Positions 23,468 to 34,624 of a stretch of DNA of 64,000 nt are shown here, piece after piece. Source of the DNA: Atkinsonella hypoxylon (Eukaryota > Ascomycota > Sordariomycetes > Hypocreales > Clavicipitaceae); the NCBI GenBank assembly GCA_000729835.1, contig JFHB01000002.1:496001-560000 (forward strand). The letters run 5' to 3'. Made by a program: the position numbers and the translations under genes. Below the pieces are notes generated by a model. That model was not told the DNA's origin and ran no database searches. It saw nothing but the letters and a program-made list of their open reading frames with translations. Position 1 is the first letter of the stretch. Each line of letters starts with the position of its first letter.

Positions 23468-25260
23468 TGGGTAGTGGTGTACTGATGTTTGTGCGAGAGT
23501 TGTGTGCAAGGGCGACCGGCAGTGCAGGTGATGTTCAAGACAGAACGAAGAGTAGTAACGAAGAGAAGAAGTGCTAATTGATAAGTGTTTCTCTTTTAAG
23601 AAAGAAAACAGCTTCTTCTTGACCAAGGAAAAAAAAGCCGCAGTGTTAGAACGGATCGTTCAGGTGGCAGAAAACGAGTAATGATATATAATAGAGTTCG
23701 CATGGAGCAGGAAGGTGGGGAGTTAAGTGTGTGAGGGTGGCAGTGCGTCATGGCAGTAAATTTTTCGGGAGGGGGGAAGGGGAATTTTTTTTTTCGACCA
23801 GTCGACTCACAACTCCGCTACCGGACGGAGCGTCTTAATTGGCTCTTTTGTTTCTACCCCGCGAATCCCCTAATTTTTGTGCGAGCGCTAGATTGATTCT
23901 ACAATATTAAAGACTTCAATATTGCCTTTTTCTCTTAGTATTCCTAGGACCTTATTTTTCATACATGTACTCATTTTGCGATAAATATATTGCAAAGGGC
24001 CCATTGCGGGTGCCTGTACGCTTCCAATATCAATTCTGTTCCGGGCTTACGGCCAACTATCCTGAACTAGTGCCCGATGTAATCGATATTATGTCTTCCA
24101 GTCCACGACTTCCTCACACGGCCTAGTTAAAGTGACGCCAAGCATCTCACGGACAGTGTGAGGACATCGCGGCAGATGCGAGTACGTACGAATGGATTTA
24201 GTTACTCTCACCTACACACGACCTTAGGTAATATAGTCCATGTATTCCGTATGACTTACCAAAATACCAGTCCCATTTTTATCCACCTTCTTTAGGGAGG
24301 CACAGACAGAATATGCAGGGATTAAGCACTACCCCGCAGAGACTTATTTTGCTATGTTACTTACTAACAAAGACAAAGAATCGACGGTCTCCACTTTATA
24401 ACTAAGAGCTGACATCTGAATACCTAGCCTAAACTACCCTTGCAGGGAGATTAGTAATATCATTCAGGGGTTTCATCGTACCTAGGTACTTAGGTATAGT
24501 TACGTCACGTCAGTTACACTCGGGACGTATCTTATTATAGTACTTTGACTTATAATATAAAAAGAAGCTGAACTATAGTCTCTATATTCCGTAAGAATCT
24601 CTCTTTTACCTCTGGCAGTTACAGCCAACTTGCTCGCAATATCATTATGATTTCGCGCATGGTGATGAGCGTTGATTTTGCCCTGTCATGTATTTCCTTA
24701 AAATCAAATCATTCAGGGGTTGTTGGACAGTACATGGAAAAGTTCGTGGATATGCATGAAACAATCAGGGGAGGGGGGGGGGAGGGGCTGAAAGAACAAA
24801 AAGACGCAAGTATCCTCCGTACTCCGAACAAGGCAGGAGATTCATATGATGATGTGGAGGAGGGAAATCCAGGGCACCACAGCGGCGGCGGCAATACAGT
24901 AAGGAACACAAGTACATACATAGTTAGGTCGGAGGTAGTTTGTAATATCCATGGCAGTTAAGAAGCGAGAATCAACTGTCAACATAGCTCCGTCGACTCG
25001 TAAGCACTAGATGCCAGTTCACGTAAGTTGTCTAAGACCGGCACGGCACATCAATGTGAGCATGGCCTCGGTCTTATAGGAACCGCACGATTTTTCCTCT
25101 GCTTACGGAGTACTCTGTATGCTTTTTTTCATTTAGCCATCAAATAATGGTCTAGGCCACTTGTTCTTGTCAGTTCTGGCCGTGCTTCAGTTCTGGCCGT
25201 GCTTCAGTCTTGTTTTGTGTTTTTTGACTCGGCCCCGGAAGATGATTAGTTACAGCCCTC

Positions 25261-25308
25261 CCTGCCCTGGACTGCCCTGGACTGCCCTGAACCGCCCTGA
25301 ACTGCCCC
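25261..25308. repeat. 10-bp tandem repeat (CTGCCCTGGA-like)
   Basis: About five copies of a CTGCCCTGGA/CTGCCCTGAA unit with point changes. Confidence 0.75.
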
Positions 25309-25922
25309 AGCCTGTCTGTATGCTGGCCGGCCAGCGCCAGCAAGCGTACAGGTGGTCGCAGAGGGAGGGGGGGGGGGTGGGTGGGGCCAGCAGCGGCCGG
25401 CGGAAAGGTGTCTGGCCAATGCATTAGTAATATTGGCACACGGGGTCGATTTCTTGGTGCTGGGTGCACTGTGCTAGCACAAGACCAGACTGCTCAGCGC
25501 TCACCCTAGGTACTCAGCCGGCGTGTCTCTGCTTGCTTGCCCGTCCTCGACATGGCGCTTATGAAGATCTGGCCAGTGTTGACAACTAGGGCTTGTTCCC
25601 CTCAGCCCTATGGTTTAGCGGCTTTTAAGGGACGGCAGATGGGACGTCCATTCAAAACTCTCATCGCCTCATCACCTCATCACCTGCCGTTCCTCTTCTG
25701 CGCAGTCGGTCTCGAGGCACACGGAGTTGATCACTGCGTCGTGTCACAGCCAACGGCGTCTAAGTGGAAAGTTGCTGCCCAATCGGATGCTTCTTCATCT
25801 GACCAGAAAATGGCGCCCCTGCACTTGTATTAAAAAGGTCGGATTCGGTCGAAAAAGGTCCAACAAAGTCAACCCGAGGTGGTCCGTCTCGTTTGCCGTT
25901 CGAATTTACCGTTTCTCTAAAT

Positions 25923-25958
25923 TCTCGAAGTCTCGAAGTCTCGAAGTCTCGAAGTCTC
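25923..25958. repeat. 8-bp tandem repeat (TCTCGAAG)
   Basis: Four and a half perfect tandem copies of TCTCGAAG. Confidence 0.85.
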
Positions 25959-26849
25959 GCTGGAGCGCCGTGCCATTTCAATCATCGCCGATGAAATAGT
26001 AACCATGACTCTACAACATGCCACAGTCGAAATTCCCTTCTGACGCAGCCATGGTGGACGATCTCGTCGTGGATTGTCCAAGTCGAAGAGAAAAAATCTG
26101 CCCGCTGTGTGATGCGCGCTTTTCGCGAACCAAAAAGGTGGGGCATGGCAAGGGTAGTTGCTCACTCCCGTCTGCATCGATGACTAACTACCTACCTAGG
26201 TAGTTACTACAAAAGCAGGCTAGGCTGGGGTGCGGGGTTGGGGGTCACAAGGATCTTCGGTGATTGCTGACTAAAGACACTGCTCGCCCAGAGAAGCAAC
26301 CATCCAAGTCTTGCTCGGAGCGGACATACCCTCTGCCCAGGCATGAGAACATTCATGAACCACAGGCTAATATTTCTCCGAAGCATTTATTTCAGCATGG
26401 CTTGCCAGGATGCCTCGTTTCAATCAATGATCCGTAGATCAGACGATACTGTACAATATTCTGAATGAAGCCACAAGAAAGGTGAACAAGCAATTTCTGG
26501 GTCGAAAGAGTGTCAAAGCACATGATTTGTGACGACAATTTGTTGGATGCATAATCTTGGCTGTGCTGCAAGGGTCCCGTGAACCGAGCATGAAGACCAG
26601 CACTCAGCCAAGGATCATCGTCGCGATTAGAAGCTAAATTTCTTGAATTATCTTGTTCTTGTAATTCATTATTATCCGACGACCCCCAGTCCTTGATGAT
26701 GTGCTTCTGAGGCCTTGCACATACACATTGCAATATTGAGAAGAATGCGAAAGAGCAACAATGTTTGGTCCATGTCCTCAAAAATAAGGCGGCGGCTTCA
26801 GCCATCCCAAACAACAACATGGTTCGTTGACCACACGAGGTAACCGTTG

Positions 26850-28031
26850 GGCGAAGAACCGATGGAAACAATGCTGAAGGCTATTGGGACGGCGGCAAAT
26901 AAGTTGTCCTGCAACAAGCACCACACGAGTGCGTAGGCTCGGACTGGCTTGTCCAGTGCCTTGTCCAACTCAATTACACCTTTAGGTTTTCGCTCTTTCG
27001 ACGAAATGAAGACGGCCAAGAGATCTGATTCTTGCCCCCGAAACCTTCAGAACTTCTGCTACAACATCTACGCGGCGCTGGGTGAAATACTGTGTCATAC
27101 GAGCTTCCACCTCGCCAGCCTCAAACCTCCGGCCGTGCAATTCCATCTGGCCATCAAGACGACCGACGCTTGTGAGGGTTCCATCCGTGTTTCACTTGAC
27201 AGCGTCTCCAGTTTTGAAGACGGTGCGCCCAAATTTGGACGAGATCGCTTGTCACTTTCTCCCCACCAACAATGACATTCTGCAATCGTGAAACGTCTTG
27301 TGGTGAGAGGAGCTTGAAGACCGTTGGAGTGTGAAGAACTGTATTAGCCTCAAGTGACCGGATTGATCCCGCTAATTTGTTTACCCTTTCCTCCTCAGAA
27401 GGGATGCAGACACAGCCGCCAACGAATAGTGTCATGAGTATCGGACCAAAAGCTGCACCCTAGGCGTATGAGGAGAATTGATAGGAACGGCAACTTCTAT
27501 CGAGACCAATTTGCTCGGCTGCTCTGCTTAGGCCGGAATAAACGGATAGGTGCTCAAGCGCTGTCGCTTTAGGGCGACCGGTGGTTCCTGATGCGAAGAC
27601 AATGAGGGCAATGTCATGCGGCTCTACGACAACATCTTCCTGGCATTGAGGTAGCGCTTCTTTCTCTGAGATTAAGTCCTTCGATGGAAGGATGACTTCC
27701 TTTGACGGCAGGATAGCCCTATCCTCTTGCGATTCTCTTGCGATTGAGAGGCTATTATGAGAGAAGTATTGATTTGTTGGAGCAACAGCTTGAGCCGGCC
27801 AGTCGGATACGAAGCATTAAGTAACAAGAAGGCATAGCCAGCTCGCACCACTTCCATCTTGACGATTATCGTCCACATGGATTTCTTAAATAATAGAGGC
27901 ACAATGCTTCCTTTAGTGGTTCTAGCATCCACCAGTTGCATAGCGAGACGCGATGATGCGCTGAGCACGTCTTTATACGTAAGGTCTCCATCCCGTGCGT
28001 AGCCCGTAAACGAGGCTCTAACGCTCTCCAA
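26850..28031 (-). pseudogene. Decayed NRPS adenylation domain
   Basis: Reading leftwards on the minus strand, adenylation-domain landmarks appear in the right order but in different frames: LTYKDVLSASSRLA and VPLLFKKSMWTIIVKMEVVRAGYAF (A1-A2 region), FASGTTGRPKA (A3), GPILMTLFVGGCVCIPSEEER (A4-A5 side), VIVGGEKVTSDLVQIWA, FKTGDAVKCETDGTLTSVGRLDGQ (A7-A8) and MELHGRRFEAGEVEARM (A8-A9). An in-frame TAG interrupts SSYA*GAAFG near 27462, and frame changes occur near 27700 and 27160. No condensation domain precedes it and no carrier domain follows on this strand. It would have activated an amino acid for peptide or peptide-polyketide synthesis. The specificity code cannot be read safely. Confidence 0.85.
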
Positions 28032-28429
28032 AATGTGCTCTGATAAGCGAAAAGTATATATTTGATCGGCCTCGGTGTATTATGCGCCATGTCGTTTATA
28101 AAATACTGTAGTAGCACACAGGGCAGGCCATGGAACACTGCTCGTGTGTTTGGTCCTAATGGCGGTGGGTTCGTGAGGCATCAGAGTTCATATGAACGCA
28201 TTCATTCGTATTAAAGCATGAATTGATTATGGTTCTATCATAAAAATAACATAACCTTGCAGGGGATCAATATATTGCTGATGCCTCAGAAGCGGCCAGA
28301 GACAAGAAAGGTAGGCTTGTCAGACCGGACCCTGCCCTCACGTTACAGTACATTTACAGCTCATACTACTGGTTTGTTTCCTCGCCTTTCTCTGAGGTAG
28401 CTAAAGATAGGTGAATAGCCTGAGGATTC

Positions 28430-28624
28430 GAAAGGATGATTAATGTCGGATCTATGTCGGGGATTGTGACTACTCTACTTGAAGCTAGAATGGGATTTGG
28501 CGTCGCCTTTTTGATTCCTCTGATATGTATTGCCCTAGGCTTAGTTCTCTTCCTAGCCTCGACCAAAATACTCAGTGAGTCTCAGCGATTGTGTATAGCT
28601 GTTTGGCTGGTGCCATGGCGTTGA
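28430..28624 (+). pseudogene. Possible remnant of a POT/PTR-type peptide transporter
   Basis: A 62-codon frame reads INVGSMSGIVTTLLEARMGF and then GVAFLIPLICIALGLVLFLAS. The order NxGSxSxxxTTxLE followed by a hydrophobic helix resembles one transmembrane segment pair of proton-coupled oligopeptide transporters. Flanking frames are full of stops. The similarity is short, so this is a guess. A chance hydrophobic frame cannot be excluded. Confidence 0.3.
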
Positions 28625-29356
28625 CTTGCATAATATTCTGGTACTTTTTCGGTCGGCACGAGGAGGAAGAGGTAGAGGCCGCTGTTGCAACTAACTCTCC
28701 AGGCAATTCAGATGAGGGCGTGATGAGTTAGCGGCACCAAATGAAACATATAGACATAGTCAACGATAGCATTTTTGCAGGTGCGGCAGATTTAATATCA
28801 CCTCAGAGCTCGTCTTCAGTGCTACAATGTTTGCCACTTTTGTCATGAAGTCATGAATCTTTATCCGACCATAGTGTCTGGTCGTCGGTAGGATTTTGGT
28901 TGCAAAATCTGCATCTTCGAATTTGTTGTTTGACAGCTCTTATCACCAATTTCAATCTACCATCAATCGAACCGTGTATCGGCGTCTCCAACAAGGAGCA
29001 ACAAGACCGACAGAGGCTAATAGAACTCGGCTGCATTGAATGAGAAGTCACAATAAGGTCTTTCCACTGTGGGTTCAGTATTTTGTCGCTGACACTATGC
29101 ACAATAAAAGAGAATTTGCAACTAGCAGAGTGAGAACTGTCGGATTTTTTTTTTCTATTGATTGAGGTTCCATGACAGGACTACGGCGATTGAATTGATG
29201 TGTCGACTTACATAGAACTCAAGGGTACCATGACGACGCATTGAAAGCTGCCAATGTCTAGATTTACATCCACTGCACAAGTGAAACAGCATCTAGTTTA
29301 GCCTCTTGCCATTATCGATTCCGATCTAAGCAACCCAGGAGTGATCCAGGACATTA

Positions 29357-30437
29357 TCAACGTTCTGAGAAATTTACTGCCCCAGTCCTATTATAGCGAG
29401 GAGTTGAGAGGCTCCATAGTTCGTTGCCCGCCATCTGATATTCCAAGCCCTTAACATAAGTGGCGAGCACTTGACTGGGACATTGATTGAGGATTGCGTC
29501 TCCGAGCTCGAAATGCCGTACTTCCCAAGCTCGTACCGCTTCCCACATTACACGTTTAGCTTCTTGTTCACCTAAGCCATACAGATCCATGACTATTGGT
29601 ACCGATGAACAAACTGCTCCTAATTCGAAGCCTTTCTTGGCAGCCAAGACCTCTTTCTCAAAACTGCAGATGTCGTTGACAAAAGAGATGTGTTTCATTG
29701 CATTCCTTTCCAACGGCTTGACAAGCTCGAGCTCATGCGCGGTCAAATTGAGACCAGCACAGAAACGCATCATCCTCGACATCAACCTGTAAGCTATCAG
29801 CTAAAATGACCCTCAAGAAACAGTAGAGCGTTTCTGGGGCAGCTTACTCATATCCACTGTCTACATGGCGATAGGTAAAGTACTCGTTCAAACCCATTGG
29901 TTTCACTCGGCTGCTGTCTACCTGAGCGAGAAGGAAGTCGATTGTGGGCTCCAGCAACTCATCGGCAAGAGTTTTGTCAACGGACCTCATGCCTTCCAAG
30001 AGGTCATATAACATCCATTGAGCAGGGACGTTGCGATCTGGGGGTAATGTTCCATTCGCGCAGTCAATGATCTTGGAGTTATGAGCCGCCCCTTCGTCAA
30101 TGGACATATGATCAATGACGTCATCGATCAAAAATCCGGTCACAAGATAACGACAACCCCAGTGCATTCTGTCATCCTGCGATAGGGGCCAGCCTAAACA
30201 GGGGTACCAAGCATGGCCTTCTTGAACGAAACGCCTGCGATGCGCCTCCGTCTTGAGTGGCCAATTACTCAAGATAAATTCATTGACTTGTTTGACAACT
30301 TCGTCAGTCTTGCGGTGTTTGCGAGCAGACAGGATGGTTGGTCGGAGATCTGGCGGAATATGAACAGAGCCCTTTGGCGTAGGAGACGGCGTGCAACCTC
30401 GGTCAACAATTTCAGTCCAGGAGGCATCTGTCACCAT
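29357..30437 (-). CDS. Sesquiterpene cyclase, aristolochene-synthase-like, intact
   Basis: Exons 30437-29848 and 29786-29357 (62-nt intron, GTAAGC...ACAG) give 339 residues, the usual length of this family. Both metal-binding motifs of class I terpene cyclases are present: the aspartate-rich motif as DDVID at 105-109, and the NSE/DTE triad as NDICSFEKE at 234-242. The C-terminal EYQMAGNELWSLSTPRY matches the aristolochene-synthase lid with its Arg-Tyr pair. The predicted reaction is Mg2+-dependent cyclisation of farnesyl diphosphate to a bicyclic sesquiterpene. The exact product is not predictable, because residues that decide germacrene versus eremophilane output cannot be judged here. It has no stop or frameshift, although it lies among decayed NRPS, transporter, P450 and PKS pieces. 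Confidence 0.93.
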
Positions 30438-31994
30438 GTCGCTTTGTGCAAGACCAAAAGATATATTTGCGGAGTGTTGAACTTTAAGAGGTTACAGCCA
30501 TTCTGGGTGAACTGAATGACTTAAGAGAACATATGTAGTATGTATACGTATTTATACACAAATATCTTTTTAGAAATGAAACTTTCTAGTCTTGTTTTAT
30601 TGGACTTTGAAGAAGAATAGATAAGCTTGTGTAATATATACCATCTTATCTTGGGGGGAAGGGGGGGGGGGGTGGGAGATATATCAACTTCAACAGCTTC
30701 AACAGCTTCAACAGCTTCAACAGCAGCAGCTTCAACACTAGCTAGCAGCCTTAATATCAGCATCAATATTATAAGAGTCATCAATACTAGCATCTATCAG
30801 TAATAATAGGAAAGATATACAAAGATCAGCAAGAATTTACAAAGATCTACAAAGGGTTAGCAAGATCGGCGTTATGGCCCCCCACACACTAATTTCTATT
30901 ACTTACAGTCCTACTTATTATATTATCTATTCCTCTTTACCTTCTATGTAACTCAAAATATTGGTAAATAGAAGAGATTCTCCCACACCTAGATTAGCTG
31001 GTTTATTATCATTATTAGTCAATACACCTTCATTCTTTACTCCCGATTCTGATCAATTATTTCAATAGTTATGAGATGAACTCGTGAAGCCATCATTGTG
31101 AATTGGTGCTATATTTGTCGGAATAAACTTGTCTGTAAGGCAAAAGGTTGGGTGACTAGGTTGGGTGACTAGTTTCTAGTTCGGAAAGACGAATTGACTC
31201 TCTTCTACGATCTTTCCCCGTTAAAAGTATCCGAGGTGTGAGTAACTTGCATGTTGCTTATTTTTAAATGTCCCCAGGGGTATGCGCTCTTGCGGCAAGG
31301 TGAGAAGTAGCCTGATGTGAATCACGAAAATAGCTAAGAGGCTGCGGTCGGCGTTTCTGCTTCTGCTTCTGCTTACGCTACATAATGGTCATCTCAAGCT
31401 CGCTCATCCTGACGTCAATGATGCACTGTAAGCTGATTAGTTTATCTGATACCGCTATGCTGCTTGTATCATGCATGCATCTCTGGGAAAGCCACATTGG
31501 ATCGACACAATACAGCCGGCATATGCAGTGGACGTGGTTAGTTGATAACACTTGAGCCCTGAGGACCGTTTTAACGATTGAAGGGCTGGGGGAGCACATT
31601 TCCACGCTAGACGTTCTGTAAATGATGTACTTGAGGAGGAAGGTGTAAAGTGTTACAGTGCGATTTTCGGAAAGGCTCCTTTTTTGGAGGCTGCTCGTCT
31701 TTGTCTACACAATATGTACTAATAGCGACCAAGTATACTTCCTGTTCATCTCCGAGAAACGCCATTTGTCTACTTTTTGGCTAGGAATTTCGTGTTCCTA
31801 ATCAAGCTGAAGTTGCCCGTTACAAAGATGGGTATCGCAGTCTCAAGAATTGAGTTTGTGTCGAGCAGCTTGATGAGAATTGGACTCCACAGCGAGTACA
31901 ATGGCGACCCATACTGCATTTTTCTGTCACTATTGAAGGATTTTGCATCAGTTGTATGTGAGATCGGGTTTCTGCCATGTCTGTTTGCTAATGC
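30438..31994. other. AT-rich spacer with homopolymer and 9-bp repeat
   Basis: A G-run (30653-30673) is followed by an array of TTCAACAGC (30689-30736). No gene was recognised. Confidence 0.5.
30653..30736. repeat. G-tract plus 9-bp tandem repeat
   Basis: An almost uninterrupted run of about 20 G, then four perfect copies of TTCAACAGC and a degenerate fifth. Confidence 0.85.
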
Positions 31995-32869
31995 AGCTTA
32001 GCTCTGCGCATATATTGTCGGCCAGGCAGTGTACAATTTGTACTTGCATCCGTTGAGCAAATTTCCTGATCCGCTCCTGGCTAGATCCTCTCTGATATGG
32101 AGATTCGCTTATTCCGTGGATGGTCGTTTTCATCGTCACATAGAAGAAGCTCGTAAAAGATATGGTTCGTCAATCACGCGTGATAAACCAAAAAAGAAAA
32201 AAATAAAGAATAAGAAATGAGATGCTGATACGGCTATAGGGGAAGTTTTCCGCGTAAGCCCGAACGAGCTGTCATTTTGCGCGCCAGAAGCCTGGACAGA
32301 TATTTACACACCCACGACTATGGGTGTTGCCAAGATTTTGAAAACTGAGGTTGATGAAGTAGTCGGAGCTGGTTTCGAAGTTCAACCGACGGCGACAGAG
32401 CGTGATCCTGTCTTGGCTCAACAAAAACGAGCGCTGTTCTCAGCAGCCTTGTCGGTCAAAGGCCTGACAAAGCAGGAATCAGTGATACAAGATCACATCA
32501 ATGTTTTCGTGAAAAAGCTTAAAACTCTTGGAAACAATGATCAAGGGATTGACATGTCTCAGTGGTTTATTTATATTGCATTTGACATTATTGGGCAAAT
32601 GTCTTTTGGAGACTCGTTTGGGTGCGTTGACCGAGGTGAGTTTTGCACTTGAAAAAGGTTGCACGGTAAGGGCTTACAGTCGTGTCCACTCAGAAGCTTC
32701 ACATCCGGGGCTTGATCAGGTTCTGGGACTCATGCACGCGGTAACGGTTGTGGACAATGTTCGACGCATTCCTCTGGCGGTCAAGCTTGCACGTCTAGTC
32801 CCGGCCAAGTGGACAAACAAGTTCAAGCACAGAATGTTCGAGTTTGCTAAGGCTAAGACTGTCGCGTAA
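31995..32869 (+). pseudogene. 5' half of a CYP65-like cytochrome P450, lacking the heme region
   Basis: The frame VYNLYLHPLSKFPDPLLA then RHIEEARKRYG ends at a plausible intron (about 32164-32240, acceptor CTATAG). It continues EVFRVSPNELSFCAPEAWTDIY, DMSQWFIYIAFDIIGQMSFG, DSFGCVDRG. After a second plausible intron it reads HPGLDQVLGLMHAVTVVDNVRRIPLAVKLARLVPAKW. These are successive landmarks of CYP65-type P450s, the group including isotrichodermin hydroxylase relatives. The reading frame ends at TAA (32867-32869), about where the I-helix should begin, so the I-helix, ExxR and the heme Cys are missing. It cannot encode an active P450. The introns remain spliceable, which suggests fairly recent truncation. 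Confidence 0.85.
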
Positions 32870-32922
32870 ATTTTACAAACTGAATAGCTGGAGAGGTTTT
32901 AAAACTAACTATATGAAGTCGT

Positions 32923-33300
32923 TTGGAGAAGGAGGTCAATCAGAGCTTGAAAGTCAACTCAAATCGGTCAATATCTATTGCAAAGTTATTTGAACATCTC
33001 ACCATCGAGAAGTTGGCGGCATTTTGTAGAGAAAGCGAATCTAGAGGTGAACCGGGTCCTGCTATAGACGATTTGGATCACTTTGAGAGACCAGATGAGG
33101 ATATTGCCATCATTTCCGTAGCTTGTCAATTGCCAGGAGATGTCACTACACCGGCGGCGTTTTAGGACTTGCTCGTGAGTGACAGAGATGCCATCACGGA
33201 AATCCCCAAGGAAAGATGGGATGCCGAAAGCCTCTACAACCCAGACCCCAGTATTGGAGTTGGAAATGCTGTTCATTTTTCTTGGTGGCGACACAATCTC
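32923..33300 (+). pseudogene. Relic of a carrier-protein/ketosynthase junction of a PKS or NRPS-PKS
   Basis: RSISIAKLFEHLTIEKLAAF is the C-terminal helix region of a peptidyl/acyl carrier protein. After a linker comes DIAIISVACQLPGDVTTPAAF, an in-frame TAG, then DLLVSDRDAITEIPKERWDAE and SLYNPDPSIGVGN, the conserved start of a type I ketosynthase domain. The TAG stands where KS domains have Trp (F-W-D-L), consistent with TGG to TAG. The serine-bearing half of the carrier domain and everything after about 80 residues of the KS are gone. A carrier domain directly before a KS occurs between PKS modules and in NRPS-PKS hybrids such as the TAS1 type. Confidence 0.85.
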
Positions 33301-33630
33301 AGGGGTAGGATAATCTCTTCAGGAGCAGGGTGGAGCCAGCCAGATATGACGCAATTAGGATTGCGTCGATCACCCCTGCAGATTTGTCGATTAAATGAGA
33401 GGCAGAATCCCTCTGGATCTCTTTTACACTTAGTTTAACTAACTATTAACTAGGCATCTCAATCTAAATTCATTCATCACATTATTTGTTGACCGAAAGG
33501 AGCACACACATAGTTAACGTGCAACAGTTCTGCGCGGGCTGGCGCCCCTCCCGTGCTCTCCACGTGATCGGCTAGGGCTTCCACGCATACACACTTAGGA
33601 TACATTTGTGTGATATCTAATAGTTCCGTA

Positions 33631-33675
33631 TCTAGTTATTCCGTATCTAGTTATTCCGTATCTAGTTATTCCGTA
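33631..33675. repeat. 15-bp tandem repeat
   Basis: Three perfect copies of TCTAGTTATTCCGTA with degenerate copies on both sides (about 33616-33690), placed between the KS relic and the secreted-protein gene. Confidence 0.9.
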
Positions 33676-33703
33676 TTCCGTTCCGTATCCAGCCCAGAAT
33701 TTT

Positions 33704-34534
33704 CTACGGTGGGTAAACACCAATCGATGCAGGGATAGTCGCCCACCTCATTCTAGCATGTCGACCCTGGCTTCTCTTTGTGCGGGCAAAACAGGGCTGA
33801 ATTGTCTCGTTGAAAAACATGAAACCTTGCCACCACATACCATTGGTATTGCGAACTGATTTGAGCCAATCGCGCTTATTGCTCTGTAACCAGATATGAT
33901 CAGCTTGTGTTCGTCGGCCTGAATCATCGGAGATCTCGATTGATATATCGAGATAATCCCCGACCGACTCAGGAATAGTAGGCAGTGCAGGTCCACCATG
34001 TGAATGAGATGACCCAGATGAAGAAGATGACAGCGTTAATCCACCGCCGCAGACAGACTGATCAAGTCCTTGACCCGAGTCCCATTTTTCCTGTTTTGTC
34101 TCGACGCAGTTAACATCGGTGCTTGATTGTCCCAAGAAGTTGTGAAAGATAATATCAGCACAGATATAGCCGCCCCAACATTTGTGCGTCTCGATATGCG
34201 ACGTTGGGTCGTACGGGATGTGTTTTATGCATGTTACTTCGTAGCGAACATCATCCAGGCACTTTGCCTGCAAGAGTCTATATTCTACGACATGCCTTCC
34301 GCCCGCTCTTCTTCCCATTTCGTAGCAGACATGCCGACCCTGATGAGGGTCGATGTTGGGCAGCCATCTAGGAGCCAATTCATTTGTCGCAGGCTCATTT
34401 TCCTGATCGGGTGTGCTGTTGAACGTGGTGTCTAATATGTCAATTCCTCGAATAGATGTATCGAGGACGACATCAGCTAGTGTGTGGGAAATGAGTGTAG
34501 TAAGCAGGAAGATTTGTGCTAGTATGAGCACCAT
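33704..34534 (-). CDS. Secreted Cys-containing protein of unknown function
   Basis: The open frame extends upstream to 34624, but the Met at 34534 is preferred because it starts a classical signal peptide (MVLILAQIFLLTTLISHTLA, cleavage near residue 20). The mature protein of about 255 residues has eight cysteines in motifs such as HVCYEMG, QAKCLDD, EVTCIKH, HKCWGGYICADI, DVNCVET, QSVCGGG and QPCFAR, fitting four disulfides. A serine/histidine stretch (SSSSSGSSHSHGG) separates the Cys-rich part from the C-terminal part. I recognise no family. The features fit a secreted effector or other extracellular protein, an inference from the signal peptide, cysteines and the dispensable-looking neighbourhood. 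Single exon, no disruption. Confidence 0.7.
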   Translation of the reverse strand: MVLILAQIFLLTTLISHTLADVVLDTSIRGIDILDTTFNSTPDQENEPATNELAPRWLPNIDPHQGRHVCYEMGRRAGGRHVVEYRLLQAKCLDDVRYEVTCIKHIPYDPTSHIETHKCWGGYICADIIFHNFLGQSSTDVNCVETKQEKWDSGQGLDQSVCGGGLTLSSSSSGSSHSHGGPALPTIPESVGDYLDISIEISDDSGRRTQADHIWLQSNKRDWLKSVRNTNGMWWQGFMFFNETIQPCFARTKRSQGRHARMRWATIPASIGVYPP

Positions 34535-34624
34535 TTTAGATTGATGCGTAGTCTGGTTGAGGATGTCTGGTGCGGCATAAGTGGTATCAGAGATTCTTTG
34601 GAGGCGTGGGGGTGATGTAAACAA

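Larger units (their letters stand above)
23468..26830. other. Gene-poor, AT-rich stretch with short tandem repeats
   Basis: The first few hundred bases are the homocitrate synthase promoter. The rest has only short, compositionally odd open frames. Two arrays lie here: a 10-bp unit at 25261-25308 and an 8-bp unit at 25923-25958. A G-run lies at 24770-24783 and another at 25368-25378. This marks entry into the accessory region. A 159-codon open frame on the minus strand at 26392-26871 follows the NRPS relic but has no recognised similarity. Confidence 0.5.

Noticed and set aside
24647..24961. 104-codon plus-strand frame around a G-run
   Set aside because: Low-complexity Gly stretch from a homopolymer; no family and no conserved context.
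26392..26871. 159-codon minus-strand frame left of the NRPS relic
   Set aside because: Considered as the missing P450 C-terminus or an NRPS continuation, but it has no ExxR, heme or carrier motif.
28851..29102. Possible continuation of the peptide-transporter remnant
   Set aside because: Only scattered residues fit, with many stops. Not enough to extend the feature.
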